Program-made: the position numbers and the translations under genes | Shown: one piece after another, positions 7,089-17,038 of the stretch | How positions within the stretch are numbered: position 1 is the stretch's first letter | Layout: every line of letters begins with the position of its first letter | Source: an uncultured Mediterranea sp. | Lineage (GTDB): Bacteria > Bacteroidota > Bacteroidia > Bacteroidales > Bacteroidaceae | Reading direction: 5' to 3' | DNA: 32,553 nt | Assembly (NCBI GenBank): GCA_945879145.1 | Contig: CAMCUZ010000023.1 | Location: 1 to 32,553, forward strand | The notes under the pieces: model-generated | The model's database searches: none | The model's input: only the letters and a program-made list of their open reading frames with translations | Told to the model about the DNA's origin: nothing

Positions 7089-9626
7089 TCATGCTTCGGT
7101 AACGGTCAATCCGTCATTGGCTTCATTGACTGTTGCCTTGAGGGCCGTGCCACGCTCCAGCGAGTGAGCCAGAATGTATTCTGAGAGATTGTCCTCGAGG
7201 TAATTCTGAATGGCACGCTTCAACGGACGCGCACCGAATTGCACATCGTACCCCTTTGAAGCAAGGAAGTCGCACGCTTTCTCATCGATGGATAGCGGAT
7301 ATCCAAGTTCTTCCATTCTATGAATAAGTCCTTGAACTTCAAGGTCAACAATACGTCTGATAGAGGGTTGATTGAGCTGATCAAAGGTGATGATTTCGTC
7401 CAATCGATTAAGGAATTCAGGCGAAAAGGTCTTGTTGAGTGCCTTTTGAATCACGCCGCGGGCATATTCGCTGTCGGCTGTCGCATTGCGGCTCTGCGCC
7501 GTGAAGCCTACACCGCGGCCAAACTCCTTGAGTTGCTTGGTACCTACGTTGGAAGTGAGGATAATGATGCAGTTTTTGAAGTCGATGGTTCGGCCATTAT
7601 TGTCGGTCAGTCGTCCTTCATCGAGCACCTGCAGCAAGATGTTGAACACTTCGGGGTGAGCTTTCTCAATCTCGTCGAGCAGTACGATGGAATAGGGGTG
7701 ACGACGCACTTTCTCCGTCAGCTGTCCGCCCTCTTCGTAACCCACATAGCCTGGAGCTGCTCCTATCAGGCGCGAGACGGTGAACTTCTCCATGTATTCG
7801 CTCATGTCGATGCGTATCAGTGCGTCTTTTGAACCAAACATCTGGATGGCAAGTTGTTGAGCCAAATAGGTCTTACCCACACCCGTTGGTCCAAGAAAGA
7901 GGAAGGTACCAATCGGACGGTTGGGGTCTTTCAGCCCGAGACGACTACGGAGAATGGCCTTTGTCACCTTTTCTATGGCTGCATCTTGGGCAATCACCTT
8001 GCCCTGCAGCTCCTGCTTCATGCCGGCCAGCCGAACACCCTCATGTTGAGCAATGCGTTGTACGGGCACTCCTGAGATGATGGAAACGACATGAGCAATC
8101 TCCTCTTCACCAACGGTTTGGCATTCCTCTTTGCTATTGTCTTTCCACTCATTCTTCATCCGTTCAAGCTCATCAGTCAGCTCCTTTACCTTGTCTCGAT
8201 AACCGGCAGCAAGTTCGTAATTCTGTGCTGCCACCGCTTCGGCACGCTGCTTGTCAGTTTCAGTAATCTGCTTCTGCTGCATGACGATGGCAGCAGGTAC
8301 CTCTACATGACAGAGGTGCATGCGCGAGCCGGCTTCGTCAAGAGCATCAATGGCCTTGTCAGGGAAGCAACGGTCGCTGATGTAGCGCTGCGTCAGTCGA
8401 ACGCACGCCTCTATAGCTTGGTCGGTATAGATTACGTTATGATGCTCTTCGTAACGCTGCTTGATGTTATGCAGGATTTCGAGTGTCTCCTCAGCCGTAG
8501 TAGGTTCTACAAGCACCTTCTGGAAGCGTCGCTCCAGGGCAGAGTCTTTCTCGATGCTCTGCTTGTACTCATCAAGGGTGGTGGCTCCAATACATTGCAT
8601 CTCACCACGGGCCAAGGCCGGCTTGAGCATATTGGCCGCATCCATCGATCCAGGTGCACTGCCGGCACCGATAAGGGTATGCACCTCGTCGATAAAGATG
8701 ATGATGTTCTCGTTCTGTTTCAGTTCGTTGAGGATGGCACAGACGCGCTCCTCAAACTGTCCGCGAAACTTCGTACCTGCCACTACAAGTGACATGTCGA
8801 GCATCACGATGCGCTTATTGAGCAGTATGGCAGGTACCTTCTGCTCTGCTATGCGCAGGGCCAGTCCCTCTACGATAGCTGTCTTGCCCACACCAGCTTC
8901 GCCCACCAGAATAGGATTGTTCTTCTTTCGCCGTCCCAATATCTGCGCTACACGGTCAATCTCGCGTTCACGACCCACCACGGGATCCAGCTTACCCTCT
9001 TTGGCATAGAGGGTAAGATCAATGCCAAAGCGATCCAATGCCGGTGTATCACTTGGATTACCTTTCTCATTCCTCACCTTAGATTGCGAATTGGCACGAG
9101 CTGCATCCTGAGCTCCACCTCCTGAAGGGGGCATATCATCCTCATCCTCCTCATCGTCAGCATATTCCATACTGTCAGAGGGTTCGGTCTTGGCCGAAAT
9201 CAAGCGGTACACGCTGGAATAAGAAATTCGCTGACGATTGAGCGAGTCGGCAGCCAATGTTCCTCCGGCCTTGAGAATGGCCAGCAATACATGTTCTGTA
9301 TCAGCGATTTGGCTCTTCAAGAAACGTGCTTCGAGCACGCTGAGCCGCATAATTCTTGTAGCCATGGCAGAGATATCTATCTCTTCGTCTGCATCAATCT
9401 GCAGGTCGGTATAACCCGCTTGCTGCATGCTCTTCTCGATATCCTGTTTCAAAGCCGAGGTATCGGCATGTAGCTTTTGCAATATGCTCACTACAGAGCC
9501 ACTTCCTCTACGCAGCATGGCCAGCAGCAGATGTTCGGGAAGGATGGTCCGGCTTCTCAACCGTCCGGCTTCTTCTCTGCTCAACAGCATCAATTTCTGT
9601 ACATCCTGCGAAAATTGGTTATTCAT
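7089..9626 (-). CDS. clpC: ATP-dependent Clp protease ATPase subunit ClpC
   Basis: A Hsp100 unfoldase that feeds proteins to ClpP. In order: two Clp-N repeats (about 1-145), an acidic linker (about 150-175), AAA+ domain 1 with Walker A GEAGVGKT (242-249) and Walker B ending IDE (312-314), a UVR-type coiled coil (about 460-495) that marks ClpC rather than ClpA or ClpB, and AAA+ domain 2 with Walker A GPTGVGKT (579-586) and Walker B ending LLDE (649-652). A VGF loop at 706-708 is the ClpP-docking tripeptide. The length of 845 fits ClpC. It faces gyrA across a 405-base gap and has a -7 box at 9664-9671 and a strong terminator. No McsA/McsB adaptor genes lie nearby. Confidence 0.95.
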   Translation of the reverse strand: MNNQFSQDVQKLMLLSREEAGRLRSRTILPEHLLLAMLRRGSGSVVSILQKLHADTSALKQDIEKSMQQAGYTDLQIDADEEIDISAMATRIMRLSVLEARFLKSQIADTEHVLLAILKAGGTLAADSLNRQRISYSSVYRLISAKTEPSDSMEYADDEEDEDDMPPSGGGAQDAARANSQSKVRNEKGNPSDTPALDRFGIDLTLYAKEGKLDPVVGREREIDRVAQILGRRKKNNPILVGEAGVGKTAIVEGLALRIAEQKVPAILLNKRIVMLDMSLVVAGTKFRGQFEERVCAILNELKQNENIIIFIDEVHTLIGAGSAPGSMDAANMLKPALARGEMQCIGATTLDEYKQSIEKDSALERRFQKVLVEPTTAEETLEILHNIKQRYEEHHNVIYTDQAIEACVRLTQRYISDRCFPDKAIDALDEAGSRMHLCHVEVPAAIVMQQKQITETDKQRAEAVAAQNYELAAGYRDKVKELTDELERMKNEWKDNSKEECQTVGEEEIAHVVSIISGVPVQRIAQHEGVRLAGMKQELQGKVIAQDAAIEKVTKAILRSRLGLKDPNRPIGTFLFLGPTGVGKTYLAQQLAIQMFGSKDALIRIDMSEYMEKFTVSRLIGAAPGYVGYEEGGQLTEKVRRHPYSIVLLDEIEKAHPEVFNILLQVLDEGRLTDNNGRTIDFKNCIIILTSNVGTKQLKEFGRGVGFTAQSRNATADSEYARGVIQKALNKTFSPEFLNRLDEIITFDQLNQPSIRRIVDLEVQGLIHRMEELGYPLSIDEKACDFLASKGYDVQFGARPLKRAIQNYLEDNLSEYILAHSLERGTALKATVNEANDGLTVTEA

Positions 9627-9663
9627 ACGCTAAAATCCTCTATCTTGATTACTATTTTGCAAG

Positions 9664-9671
9664 CAAATATA
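9664..9671 (-). promoter_or_regulatory. clpC promoter, -7 box
   Basis: On the minus strand TATATTTG, a full match to TAnnTTTG, lies 37 bases before the clpC ATG. The -33 element is weak. Confidence 0.6.
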
Positions 9672-9796
9672 CGGCTAATTCCGCTATTTGCGCATAATTT
9701 CACGTTTTTTACTACAAATAACGTGCCACAATTCACCTTGTAGCATCCATCCCCATATTCCTTATACCTTATTATATATAATCATCTGTACGCCAC

Positions 9797-9904
9797 TTGC
9801 ACCGCACAAATACCCTGTTTACACCGCATAAGTGCCATACTTACGTGGTACAAACAGCCTGTTTAGTCCCTGGAATAAGTCCCTCTTCTTATCCCAAACA
9901 GCCG
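9797..9904. repeat. Degenerate tandem repeat with 22-bp period
   Basis: Five imperfect units can be aligned by eye at 9797-9817, 9818-9839, 9840-9861, 9862-9884 and 9885-9904. They start TTGCACC, TTTACACC, CTTACGTGG, TTTAGTCC and CTTCTTATCC, and most share an AA or ATAAGT/ACAAA core before a CC near the end. Unit lengths are 20-23 bases. The similarity is much weaker than at 4712-4799, but the period is the same. Units 2 and 3 also form an imperfect inverted repeat (13 of 17 bases). Confidence 0.6.
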
Positions 9905-9952
9905 AATAGTTGACGTATTACAACAAAAACAACAAACTTTATGAAAGAAAAC

Positions 9953-9983
9953 TTTCGTATGTCAGAAAATAGCCGTATCTTAG
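9953..9983 (+). promoter_or_regulatory. Probable gyrA promoter
   Basis: TTTC (9953-9956) is followed after 19 bases by TATCTTAG (9976-9983), each one mismatch from the Bacteroidetes -33 TTTG and -7 TAnnTTTG elements. The predicted start gives a leader of roughly 40 bases. Confidence 0.5.
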
Positions 9984-10031
9984 CATGGTTTTTTACGAGC
10001 CTAAGTATGTTTAATTAATATTCATCATTAA

Positions 10032-12623
10032 ATGATTGAACAAGACAGAATTATTAAAATCAACATCGAGGAGGAGATGAAGTCATCCTACATTGACTAC
10101 TCCATGTCAGTGATTGTATCACGTGCCCTCCCGGATGTTAGAGACGGTTTTAAACCCGTACACCGCCGAATCCTCTTCGGTATGATGGGGTTGGGCAACA
10201 CTTCAGACAAACCTTACAAGAAATCAGCCAGAGTCGTCGGTGATGTGCTCGGTAAATATCACCCCCATGGCGACTCTTCCGTATATGGCGCCCTGGTACG
10301 CATGGCGCAACCCTGGGCTATGAGATACATGCTCGTTGACGGACAGGGTAACTACGGTTCGGTAGATGGCGACAGCGCTGCCGCCATGCGTTACACCGAA
10401 TGCCGCCTCCAGAAGATTGGTGAAGACATGATGCAAGACCTTGACAAGGAGACGGTTGACATGCAGAACAACTTTGACGACTCGCTGCAAGAGCCCACTG
10501 TAATGCCTACACGCATACCCAACCTGCTCGTCAACGGAGCATCAGGTATCGCCGTAGGTATGGCTACCAACATGCCCACACACAACCTCTCAGAAGTAAT
10601 CGATGCCTGCGTGGCCTATATCGACAACAACGACATCGAGGTGGAAGAGCTGATGAACTACGTCAAAGCGCCCGATTTCCCCACCGGTGGCTATATCTAT
10701 GGCATGAGTGGAGTGCGCGAAGCCTATCTGACCGGTCGTGGACGTGTAATCATCCGAGCCAAGGCAGAAATCGAGAGCGGAGGTACACACGATAAAATCG
10801 TTATCACCGAGATTCCATACGGCGTCAACAAAGCCGAACTCATCAAATACATCGCCGACCTGGCCAACGAAAAGAAAATTGAAGGCATAGCCAACGCCAA
10901 TGATGAATCCGACCGTGAAGGCATGCGCATAGTCATCGATGTAAAGCGCGATGCCAATGCCAGCGTTGTGCTCAACAAGCTCTACAAGATGACCATGCTG
11001 CAGACCTCGTTTGGCGTCAACAACGTAGCCCTCGTCCATGGCCGCCCCCGTCTGCTCAACCTCAAGGAGCTGATTCGCTACTTCATCGAACACCGCCACG
11101 ACGTCGTAATCCGCCGCACGCAGTACGACCTTCGCAAAGCCAAGGAACGTGCACACATCCTTGAAGGACTGATTATTGCCTCCGACAATATCGACGAGGT
11201 AATCCACATCATCCGTTCCGCTAAGACGCCCAACGACGCTATCACCGGACTGATGGAACGATTCGAACTGACTGAAATCCAGTCGCGTGCCATAGTAGAG
11301 ATGCGCCTACGTCAGCTCACCGGTCTGATGCAAGACCAGCTCCACGCAGAGTATGAAGAAATCAAGAAACAGATAGCCTACCTTGAAGAGATTCTCGTCA
11401 ACGACGAACTCTGCCGCAAGGTGATTCGCGACGAACTCATCGAAGTCAAAGAGAAGTACGGTGACGAGCGCCGCTCCGAAATCGTCTATTCCTCCGAAGA
11501 GTTCAACCCCGAGGACTTTTATTCTGACGATGAGATGATCATCACCATCTCCCACATGGGCTACATCAAGCGCACCCCCCTCTCAGAATTCAGAGCACAA
11601 AATAGGGGAGGAGTAGGCTCACGCGGAACAGATACCCGCGATGAAGACTTCATCGAACACATCTATCCCGCCACTATGCACAACACGATGATGTTCTTTA
11701 CACAGAAAGGTCGCTGCTACTGGCTCAAGGTCTATGAAATCCCCGAAGGAAGCAAGAGTTCCAAGGGACGCGCCATTCAGAACCTGCTCAACATCGACTC
11801 TGACGATGCCGTCAACGCCTACCTGCGCGTCAAGAACCTCAACGATGCCGAATACGTCAACAGTCACTATGTCGTATTCTGTACCAAGAATGGTATCATC
11901 AAGAAGACCTCGCTCGAGCAATACTCCCGTCCACGCCAAAATGGTGTCAATGCCATCTTCATCCGCGAAGACGACCGAGTAATAGAAGTACGCATGACTG
12001 ACGGGCACAACGAAATCATCATGGCCAACCGCAACGGACGTGCTATCCGCTTCAATGAAGAGACCGTTCGTGCCATGGGACGTACCGCTACTGGAGTACG
12101 TGGTATGCAGCTCGATGATGACGGCCACGACGAAGTAGTAGGCATGGTATGTATCAAAGACCCTGAAAAAGAGACCATCATGGTGGTATCGGAGCAAGGC
12201 TACGGCAAACGTTCAGACATCGAGGACTATCGCAAGACCAACCGAGGAGGTAAAGGTGTTAAGACCATCAATATCACCGAAAAGACCGGTAAGCTGGTCA
12301 CCATCAAGTCAGTAACCGACGAGAACGACCTGATGATTATCAACAAATCGGGTATCACCATTCGCCTCAAAATTTCCGACGTCCGCATCATGGGCCGCGC
12401 AACGCAAGGTGTCCGCTTGATTAATCTAGAGAAGCGCAACGACGAGATAGGTTCTGTCTGCAAGGTTACAACCGATGAAGAAGCAGAATCCATCATTGAG
12501 GAAGCAACGCAGCAATCCTTTGATTTCAAGGAATATGAAGGCCAATCCTCCTCACAGTCCTATCCTGTAGAGGAAGATGATGTCCCCGATACCCCACAAG
12601 ACCCCGAAGAGAATAACGAATAA
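10032..12623 (+). CDS. gyrA: DNA gyrase subunit A
   Basis: GyrA is the cleaving subunit of gyrase, which introduces negative supercoils with GyrB. The N-terminal breakage-reunion domain starts with the typical [20 protein letters not shown] segment, and the catalytic tyrosine is Tyr121 in AMRYTECR. The quinolone region reads [10 protein letters not shown] at 77-86: the serine equivalent to E. coli Ser83 is kept (Ser82), but the E. coli Asp87 position is Gly86. The C-terminal wrapping domain carries a GyrA box-like QNRGGVG, and the tail is acidic ([12 protein letters not shown]). The 863-residue length is normal. A secreted TPR protein gene follows after 35 bases on the same strand and may share its transcript. 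Confidence 0.97.
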   Translation: MIEQDRIIKINIEEEMKSSYIDYSMSVIVSRALPDVRDGFKPVHRRILFGMMGLGNTSDKPYKKSARVVGDVLGKYHPHGDSSVYGALVRMAQPWAMRYMLVDGQGNYGSVDGDSAAAMRYTECRLQKIGEDMMQDLDKETVDMQNNFDDSLQEPTVMPTRIPNLLVNGASGIAVGMATNMPTHNLSEVIDACVAYIDNNDIEVEELMNYVKAPDFPTGGYIYGMSGVREAYLTGRGRVIIRAKAEIESGGTHDKIVITEIPYGVNKAELIKYIADLANEKKIEGIANANDESDREGMRIVIDVKRDANASVVLNKLYKMTMLQTSFGVNNVALVHGRPRLLNLKELIRYFIEHRHDVVIRRTQYDLRKAKERAHILEGLIIASDNIDEVIHIIRSAKTPNDAITGLMERFELTEIQSRAIVEMRLRQLTGLMQDQLHAEYEEIKKQIAYLEEILVNDELCRKVIRDELIEVKEKYGDERRSEIVYSSEEFNPEDFYSDDEMIITISHMGYIKRTPLSEFRAQNRGGVGSRGTDTRDEDFIEHIYPATMHNTMMFFTQKGRCYWLKVYEIPEGSKSSKGRAIQNLLNIDSDDAVNAYLRVKNLNDAEYVNSHYVVFCTKNGIIKKTSLEQYSRPRQNGVNAIFIREDDRVIEVRMTDGHNEIIMANRNGRAIRFNEETVRAMGRTATGVRGMQLDDDGHDEVVGMVCIKDPEKETIMVVSEQGYGKRSDIEDYRKTNRGGKGVKTINITEKTGKLVTIKSVTDENDLMIINKSGITIRLKISDVRIMGRATQGVRLINLEKRNDEIGSVCKVTTDEEAESIIEEATQQSFDFKEYEGQSSSQSYPVEEDDVPDTPQDPEENNE

Positions 12624-12658
12624 TAGACATAGTTTTAATTTATTTAACAACGATCATT

Positions 12659-13870
12659 ATGAAAAAAGTATTTTTTTCACTGGCTATGCTCCTTGTAGCC
12701 GGAATGGCGTTCGCCCAAGTAAAGAACGTCAAAGAAGCAAAAGCTATTGCAAACGAAATGAATCCCGATTTCGCTAAGGCAGAAGGGCTGATTAACGCTG
12801 CACTGGTTGATCCTGAGACCAAGGATGATGCCGAGACATGGTATGTAGCCGGACTCATCCAAAAGAAAAGAAGCGAAAAGGAGATGGAGAAAGCCTATCT
12901 GAGAAAACCTTATGACACCGTTCAGGTGTATAAGAGCGCATTGGAAATGTGCAAATTCTTTATTAAATGTGACGAATTGGCTCAACAACCCAACGAAAAA
13001 GGCAAAATCAAGAATAAATACAGAAAGCCCAATGGCTCTGCCATCATGGCTGAACGTGGCAACTTGATTAACGGCGGTATCTACTACTACAACCAGAACA
13101 ACAACAAAGAAGCCTTGTCTTACTTTGGCATGTATGTAGATGTAGCTGAAAATCCGATGCTTGCCGATCAAAACCTGCTGAAGACTGACACCGTGCTTCC
13201 GCAGATTGCCTATTATGCCAGCTTGGCCGCAAACAACGTGGAAGATTTTGCCAGCGTGAAGAAATATGCCACTTTTGCCAAGGACGATAAGGAGTTCGGT
13301 CAAACTGCCATGCAGTTGATTTCCACCGCTTTAAAGAACCTTGGCGATACCGAAGCATGGATTGCTTCACTGAAGGAGGGTTTGAACAAATATCCCCAAT
13401 ACACCTTCTTCTTTGGTAGCCTGATTGACTATTACAACAACAACAACAAGTTTGATGAAGCCATGTCGTTTGCTGATAATATGATTGCTAACAATCCTGA
13501 TAATGCCTTCTTCATTTACGTGAAGGGGTATCTTTTCCACAACATGAAGCAGTACGACAACGCTATCAAGTACTATAAAGAGGCTATTGCAAAAGATGCT
13601 AAGTTGGCCGAAGCCTATTCAAACCTTGGTCTGATTTACTGCATCCAGGCTCAGGAATTCTCTGAGAAAGCAACTGCTGATATCAACGACCCCAAGTACA
13701 ACGAAGATCAAGAAACCCTCCGCAACTTCTACGTATTGGCTAAGCCTTGCTATGAAGAGTGCCGCAAGGTTGCTCCTGAAAGAAAGGAACTCTGGCTCTC
13801 TGGTCTGCAGCGTGTATATTACCTGCTCAATATGGAGAAAGAACTTCAGGAAATTGAAACTATGATGTAA
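12659..13870 (+). CDS. Secreted TPR-repeat protein
   Basis: A 403-residue protein with a clear signal peptide (cleavage after about Ala19, MAFAQ), so it is exported, probably to the periplasm. Two or more TPR units are visible in the C-terminal half; the clearest is near residues 284-330 (NAFFIYVKGYLFHNMKQYDN, then AYSNLGLIYC). The N-terminal half, with KEAKAIANEM and ETWYVAGLIQ, also looks helical and repeat-like. No catalytic motif is seen. TPR domains bind other proteins, but the partner is unknown. It lies 35 bases after gyrA with no obvious promoter between them and is closed by a strong terminator. I recall gyrA-TPR neighbours in other Bacteroides; the role is unassigned. Confidence 0.88.
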   Translation: MKKVFFSLAMLLVAGMAFAQVKNVKEAKAIANEMNPDFAKAEGLINAALVDPETKDDAETWYVAGLIQKKRSEKEMEKAYLRKPYDTVQVYKSALEMCKFFIKCDELAQQPNEKGKIKNKYRKPNGSAIMAERGNLINGGIYYYNQNNNKEALSYFGMYVDVAENPMLADQNLLKTDTVLPQIAYYASLAANNVEDFASVKKYATFAKDDKEFGQTAMQLISTALKNLGDTEAWIASLKEGLNKYPQYTFFFGSLIDYYNNNNKFDEAMSFADNMIANNPDNAFFIYVKGYLFHNMKQYDNAIKYYKEAIAKDAKLAEAYSNLGLIYCIQAQEFSEKATADINDPKYNEDQETLRNFYVLAKPCYEECRKVAPERKELWLSGLQRVYYLLNMEKELQEIETMM

Positions 13871-13888
13871 TCATCATCCCTTTTATCT

Positions 13889-13930
13889 AAAAAGAGGCCT
13901 CTACCACAATAAGGGTAGAGGCCTCTTTTT
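13889..13930 (+). terminator. Terminator of the gyrA-TPR unit
   Basis: A perfect 17-bp stem (arms 13889-13905 and 13914-13930) with an 8-base loop ends in five T residues. Five A residues begin the left arm, so it could also act on the opposite strand, where the small DNA-binding gene ends about 170 bases away. Confidence 0.9.
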
Positions 13931-14097
13931 ATCTCATTATCATATTCATCTAATTCATTACCAATAAAATCCACAATATATATTAAACATAATTGCGATT
14001 AGAATTTTAATTAGAATCAAATAGAATAAATCTGCTTATCCGTTGTTCAGGAAGATTATATTCTCACAGCAGAAAGATGAACCTCTTGCAAGCTTAT

Positions 14098-14361
14098 TTA
14101 TCCTTCCTTTTGTTCTACAGTTTCATCCAGAATACGTAGTGCAGCATCTAATACCGTGGTATCATCAATCATAACCAAGCCACCATCAGGACCGGGCTCC
14201 AAATGAATGCCCACACTTTTTCCAATTTTGAAGTTATGCCCACCAAAGAAATTTCTTACTGTATCTACATCCAGATTCAACTCATCAGCTAACCGATGCA
14301 TGCTGCCATCAGGCAATGAATCTTTAATTCTCCGTAATTCATTAAAAGTAATCGTTCTCAT
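14098..14361 (-). CDS. Small DNA-binding-like protein
   Basis: An 87-residue protein. The N-terminal half (about 1-48) reads like a helix-turn-helix: ELRRIKDSLPDGSMHRLADE, then LDVDTVRNFFGG, with the spacing of a second and a recognition helix. A conserved-looking GPDGGLVMIDDTTVLDAALRIL segment follows. It is probably a DNA-binding protein of a Bacteroidetes-specific family that I know only as hypothetical or DNA-binding. It lies 53 bases beyond the batE stop on the same strand, without a visible promoter, so it may be the last gene of the Bat operon or a separate unit. A link to Bat regulation is only a guess. Confidence 0.75.
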   Translation of the reverse strand: MRTITFNELRRIKDSLPDGSMHRLADELNLDVDTVRNFFGGHNFKIGKSVGIHLEPGPDGGLVMIDDTTVLDAALRILDETVEQKEG

Positions 14362-14414
14362 TTTTTCTGAGTATTAATTAATGGTTTCTATCTAAGTTCG
14401 ATGGTTATCCTGTG

Positions 14415-15182
14415 TTAAATCACCTCAATGCTTTCAGCTGGTACCCAGCCTACCTTATCATTTTCGATGCTGATTTCCTTCCAATCACGCATCGAATTAT
14501 CCTTGATAACCACTTTGTGACCTTCATGAAGAATAAACAGACTGGTGCCGTTTTCGCTTGGTGTACTTCTTACTGTAATGCTTGGAGTGAGCACAATGGC
14601 CTTGTCTCTATGCGTTAAATTGCTCTTCAACGAGGCTGCAAACAAATTGAAAATCAAAGTCATAATCAAGGATATTAATCCAGCAAAAAAGCCTGTTTTC
14701 TTCCAAAACATGGCTTTGGAGAAGAAAAACAAACCCAAGGCAACAATCAGTATCAAGAAAGCAATGATACCGCACGTAGCCCATACATTCAGACTAAACC
14801 CGTGCATAGCCTGCTTGATCCAAGCAATAAAGAATATCTCTGGTTGTTCTAACTCTTTATCAATAGTCTTGGCACGAGCTATTTTCAAGTTAGCTTTAGC
14901 ATCACTAAAGCCTGGGTTCACAAGCAATGCCCGTTCATAGTTCAGAATTGCCTTGGCTAATTCATCACTCTTGTAGTAAGCATTACCTAGATTATAGTAG
15001 AGTTCATCCGACTCGCCTTTCTGCAACAAGTTCTCATACAACTCAATAGCCGTAGAATAGTTTCCATTCAGATAAGCACTATCAGCCTCTACTTTCATAT
15101 TGGAATCCTGTGCTGTTACCGAATTCATCGTCAGTACAGCACAACCAACTATTATCCATTTCTTCATGTTCAACGTCCTCAT
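14415..15182 (-). CDS. batE: BatE, TPR and SH3-like membrane protein
   Basis: The last Bat gene of the cluster. The 255-residue protein has a signal peptide (about 1-24), TPR repeats (about 31-105), two membrane segments (about 134-153 and 163-183) and a C-terminal bacterial SH3 domain (about 195-255, with ITVRSTPSENG and GWVPAESIEV). It probably binds partners in the periplasm as part of the aerotolerance complex. The ATG at 15182 overlaps the batD stop (ATGA), which suggests translational coupling; the in-frame ATG at 15167 (MKKWIIVG) is an equally good start for the signal peptide. Confidence 0.87.
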   Translation of the reverse strand: MRTLNMKKWIIVGCAVLTMNSVTAQDSNMKVEADSAYLNGNYSTAIELYENLLQKGESDELYYNLGNAYYKSDELAKAILNYERALLVNPGFSDAKANLKIARAKTIDKELEQPEIFFIAWIKQAMHGFSLNVWATCGIIAFLILIVALGLFFFSKAMFWKKTGFFAGLISLIMTLIFNLFAASLKSNLTHRDKAIVLTPSITVRSTPSENGTSLFILHEGHKVVIKDNSMRDWKEISIENDKVGWVPAESIEVI

Positions 15183-17023
15183 TTCATTCCATGTTTAACT
15201 TGATTTTCCATTTCACCGATCACACCCAACGACGCTTTATAGACCTTGTCCATCGCCTGATTCGGGTCACCTGGCGCAAAGCGAGCAAATTCGCACTCAT
15301 TCAGTGTATCGATAAATTCCTTAATTAAATTCTCTGCCACGCTATGTGAACGCAAAGCCTCCTCAATATTATCCTTCGAGAGCTGTGAAACAGGGATACT
15401 CAACTTATCACTTACGTAACCCCACAACGCTTTGAGTACCTCGTCATAGAAAGCCTCCTTTTTATTCTCAGCCAACAATTTGCCAGCCAGTTTCATTCTC
15501 TTTACAGCCACTTTGTTTGCTTTTTTCGTACGCATCTTCACCACATTAGCATTGGCAGCAATCTGTTTTCTATATAGCAATACAAAGACAACGAACGCTA
15601 ACGAAGGCAGGACATACCACAACCAATAGGTCGTTGTTCCAAAGAAATAGTGACCCCGTGGCGTCAACTTCAACTCATTCTGCCTTATGAAACGAATATC
15701 TTCATTGAGCACCTTGAGATTCTCCTTGTTAGTAAAGTTCGCAATACTTTGAGTTGCATTCCCTTCACCTTTAGCCACTTGAAGCGTATATTCCTCCGTA
15801 GTCAAGGTTTTGTACGACTTGGATTTAATATCAAAATAGCTGAACTTGACCGGCGGAATCTTAAACGTACCAGCAGAACGAGGAATAGCCAGATACTCAA
15901 TGACTTTATTTCCCGTTAACCCATCACTGGTCAGCTTGAACCTGCTTTCATCCTTGGGGTCATACACCTCAAATGTCTCTGGAAAGTTCACCTCTGGAGC
16001 AGAAACCAGCTTCAAATTGCCCGTACCCGAAATGACTAATTTCAATGTGACCGCATCATTGGTTTTCATCTCCGTAGCATTGATGGATGATGAGATGTTA
16101 AACTCCCCTACTCCTCCGCAATAGCCCTCAGGCTTACCCGAAGGCAATGCACTGACATGCATATTAATTTTGGGAGTGAAGATGGATTTCTTTACCTCTA
16201 CTACACCTCCCCCATTAAAGAGCGCTTCAAAAGGATCAGTCACTTGCGAAGCTTGAGCTATCGATGCATCGAAACGAGCCCCTTCAATGGTCAAATCACC
16301 CGACTGCTGTGGGAATAGTATAAACTGACGGTAAATCGTTGTCTGATAATTACGTCCCTTATAATGTTCCAATTTCCATCGACGATCAGTAGGTTGTTCC
16401 ACCTCTTGCGAATGAAACCCATTGAAATCTGGCAACTTAATATTATCAAATCCACGCAAATCTACAGCTGTATAGATCTTATAGGTCAACAGAAATGCCT
16501 CCTGTTCATATACATTGGATTTACTTACCGTAGAGGTAATAATCAAGTCGTTATTCGATATGGTACCCGAACTTGCCGCTCCACCACGGCTTCTGCTCCC
16601 CTGTCCTGCACCACCGCTGTTCTTATCAGCAGGCAGCACCCTGATGCGCACAGCATTCGAAACCATCGGTTTACCATCCGCTACAATCGTTGCACCAGGG
16701 ATGGAGAATTCACCCTCTTTTTCTGCTAAGAGCGTATAGGTGAAGGTTATGCTACTGCTTTGCCTGGTTTTACCATTAATCATCTCCATACTGCTTTGTC
16801 GGGAACTTTGGGGACCCATCAACACCTCAAAACCTTTGATTGTAGGCGCTTTGAAGTCTCTGACCTGTTGTGTATTAACCGTAAACGAGAGTCGGAAATG
16901 GTCACCCACAACAACTGCTTCAGGAGCCGAAGCGGTAAATGTTATCGTCTCGTCAGCCCATATTGCTGCACACCCAATGATCTGCAGCATCGTCCATAAG
17001 AATAGATATCTCTTCATTTCCAT
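15179..17023 (-). CDS. batD: BatD, large periplasmic protein
   Basis: A 614-residue protein of the BatD family. It has a signal peptide (about 1-23), a long beta-rich periplasmic part (about 24-455) with the family opening ITFTASAPEAVVVGDHFRLS, one membrane helix (about 464-486) and a basic, helical cytoplasmic tail of about 125 residues. A Gly/Ser/Arg-rich linker (134-153) separates the first beta domain from the rest. It probably forms the main extracytoplasmic body of the Bat complex; no catalytic motif is seen. The gene ends overlapping batE and starts 15 bases after the batC stop. An alternative start is the ATG at 17017. Confidence 0.9.
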   Translation of the reverse strand: MEMKRYLFLWTMLQIIGCAAIWADETITFTASAPEAVVVGDHFRLSFTVNTQQVRDFKAPTIKGFEVLMGPQSSRQSSMEMINGKTRQSSSITFTYTLLAEKEGEFSIPGATIVADGKPMVSNAVRIRVLPADKNSGGAGQGSRSRGGAASSGTISNNDLIITSTVSKSNVYEQEAFLLTYKIYTAVDLRGFDNIKLPDFNGFHSQEVEQPTDRRWKLEHYKGRNYQTTIYRQFILFPQQSGDLTIEGARFDASIAQASQVTDPFEALFNGGGVVEVKKSIFTPKINMHVSALPSGKPEGYCGGVGEFNISSSINATEMKTNDAVTLKLVISGTGNLKLVSAPEVNFPETFEVYDPKDESRFKLTSDGLTGNKVIEYLAIPRSAGTFKIPPVKFSYFDIKSKSYKTLTTEEYTLQVAKGEGNATQSIANFTNKENLKVLNEDIRFIRQNELKLTPRGHYFFGTTTYWLWYVLPSLAFVVFVLLYRKQIAANANVVKMRTKKANKVAVKRMKLAGKLLAENKKEAFYDEVLKALWGYVSDKLSIPVSQLSKDNIEEALRSHSVAENLIKEFIDTLNECEFARFAPGDPNQAMDKVYKASLGVIGEMENQVKHGMK

Positions 17024-17038
17024 TGTATTTTCTTGTTA

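Larger units (their letters stand above)
9627..10031. other. Divergent intergenic region between clpC and gyrA
   Basis: No gene is seen in this 405-base gap. It holds the clpC -7 box (9664-9671, minus), a degenerate 22-bp-period repeat (9797-9904) and a probable gyrA promoter (9953-9983, plus). Confidence 0.7.

Noticed and set aside
8091-8792. Long plus-strand frame (233 codons) inside clpC
   Set aside because: It is antisense to the conserved AAA+ domain 1 and UVR region of clpC and has no recognisable motif.
11619-12197. Long minus-strand frame (192 codons) inside gyrA
   Set aside because: It lies wholly opposite a strong gyrA frame, has a composition typical of an antisense shadow, and shows no domain or signal.
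13931-14097. Possible small gene or RNA between the gyrA-TPR terminator and the small DNA-binding gene
   Set aside because: The stretch is AT-rich with a short direct repeat (ATTAGAAT twice near 13999-14014), but no promoter, stable fold or convincing frame was seen.
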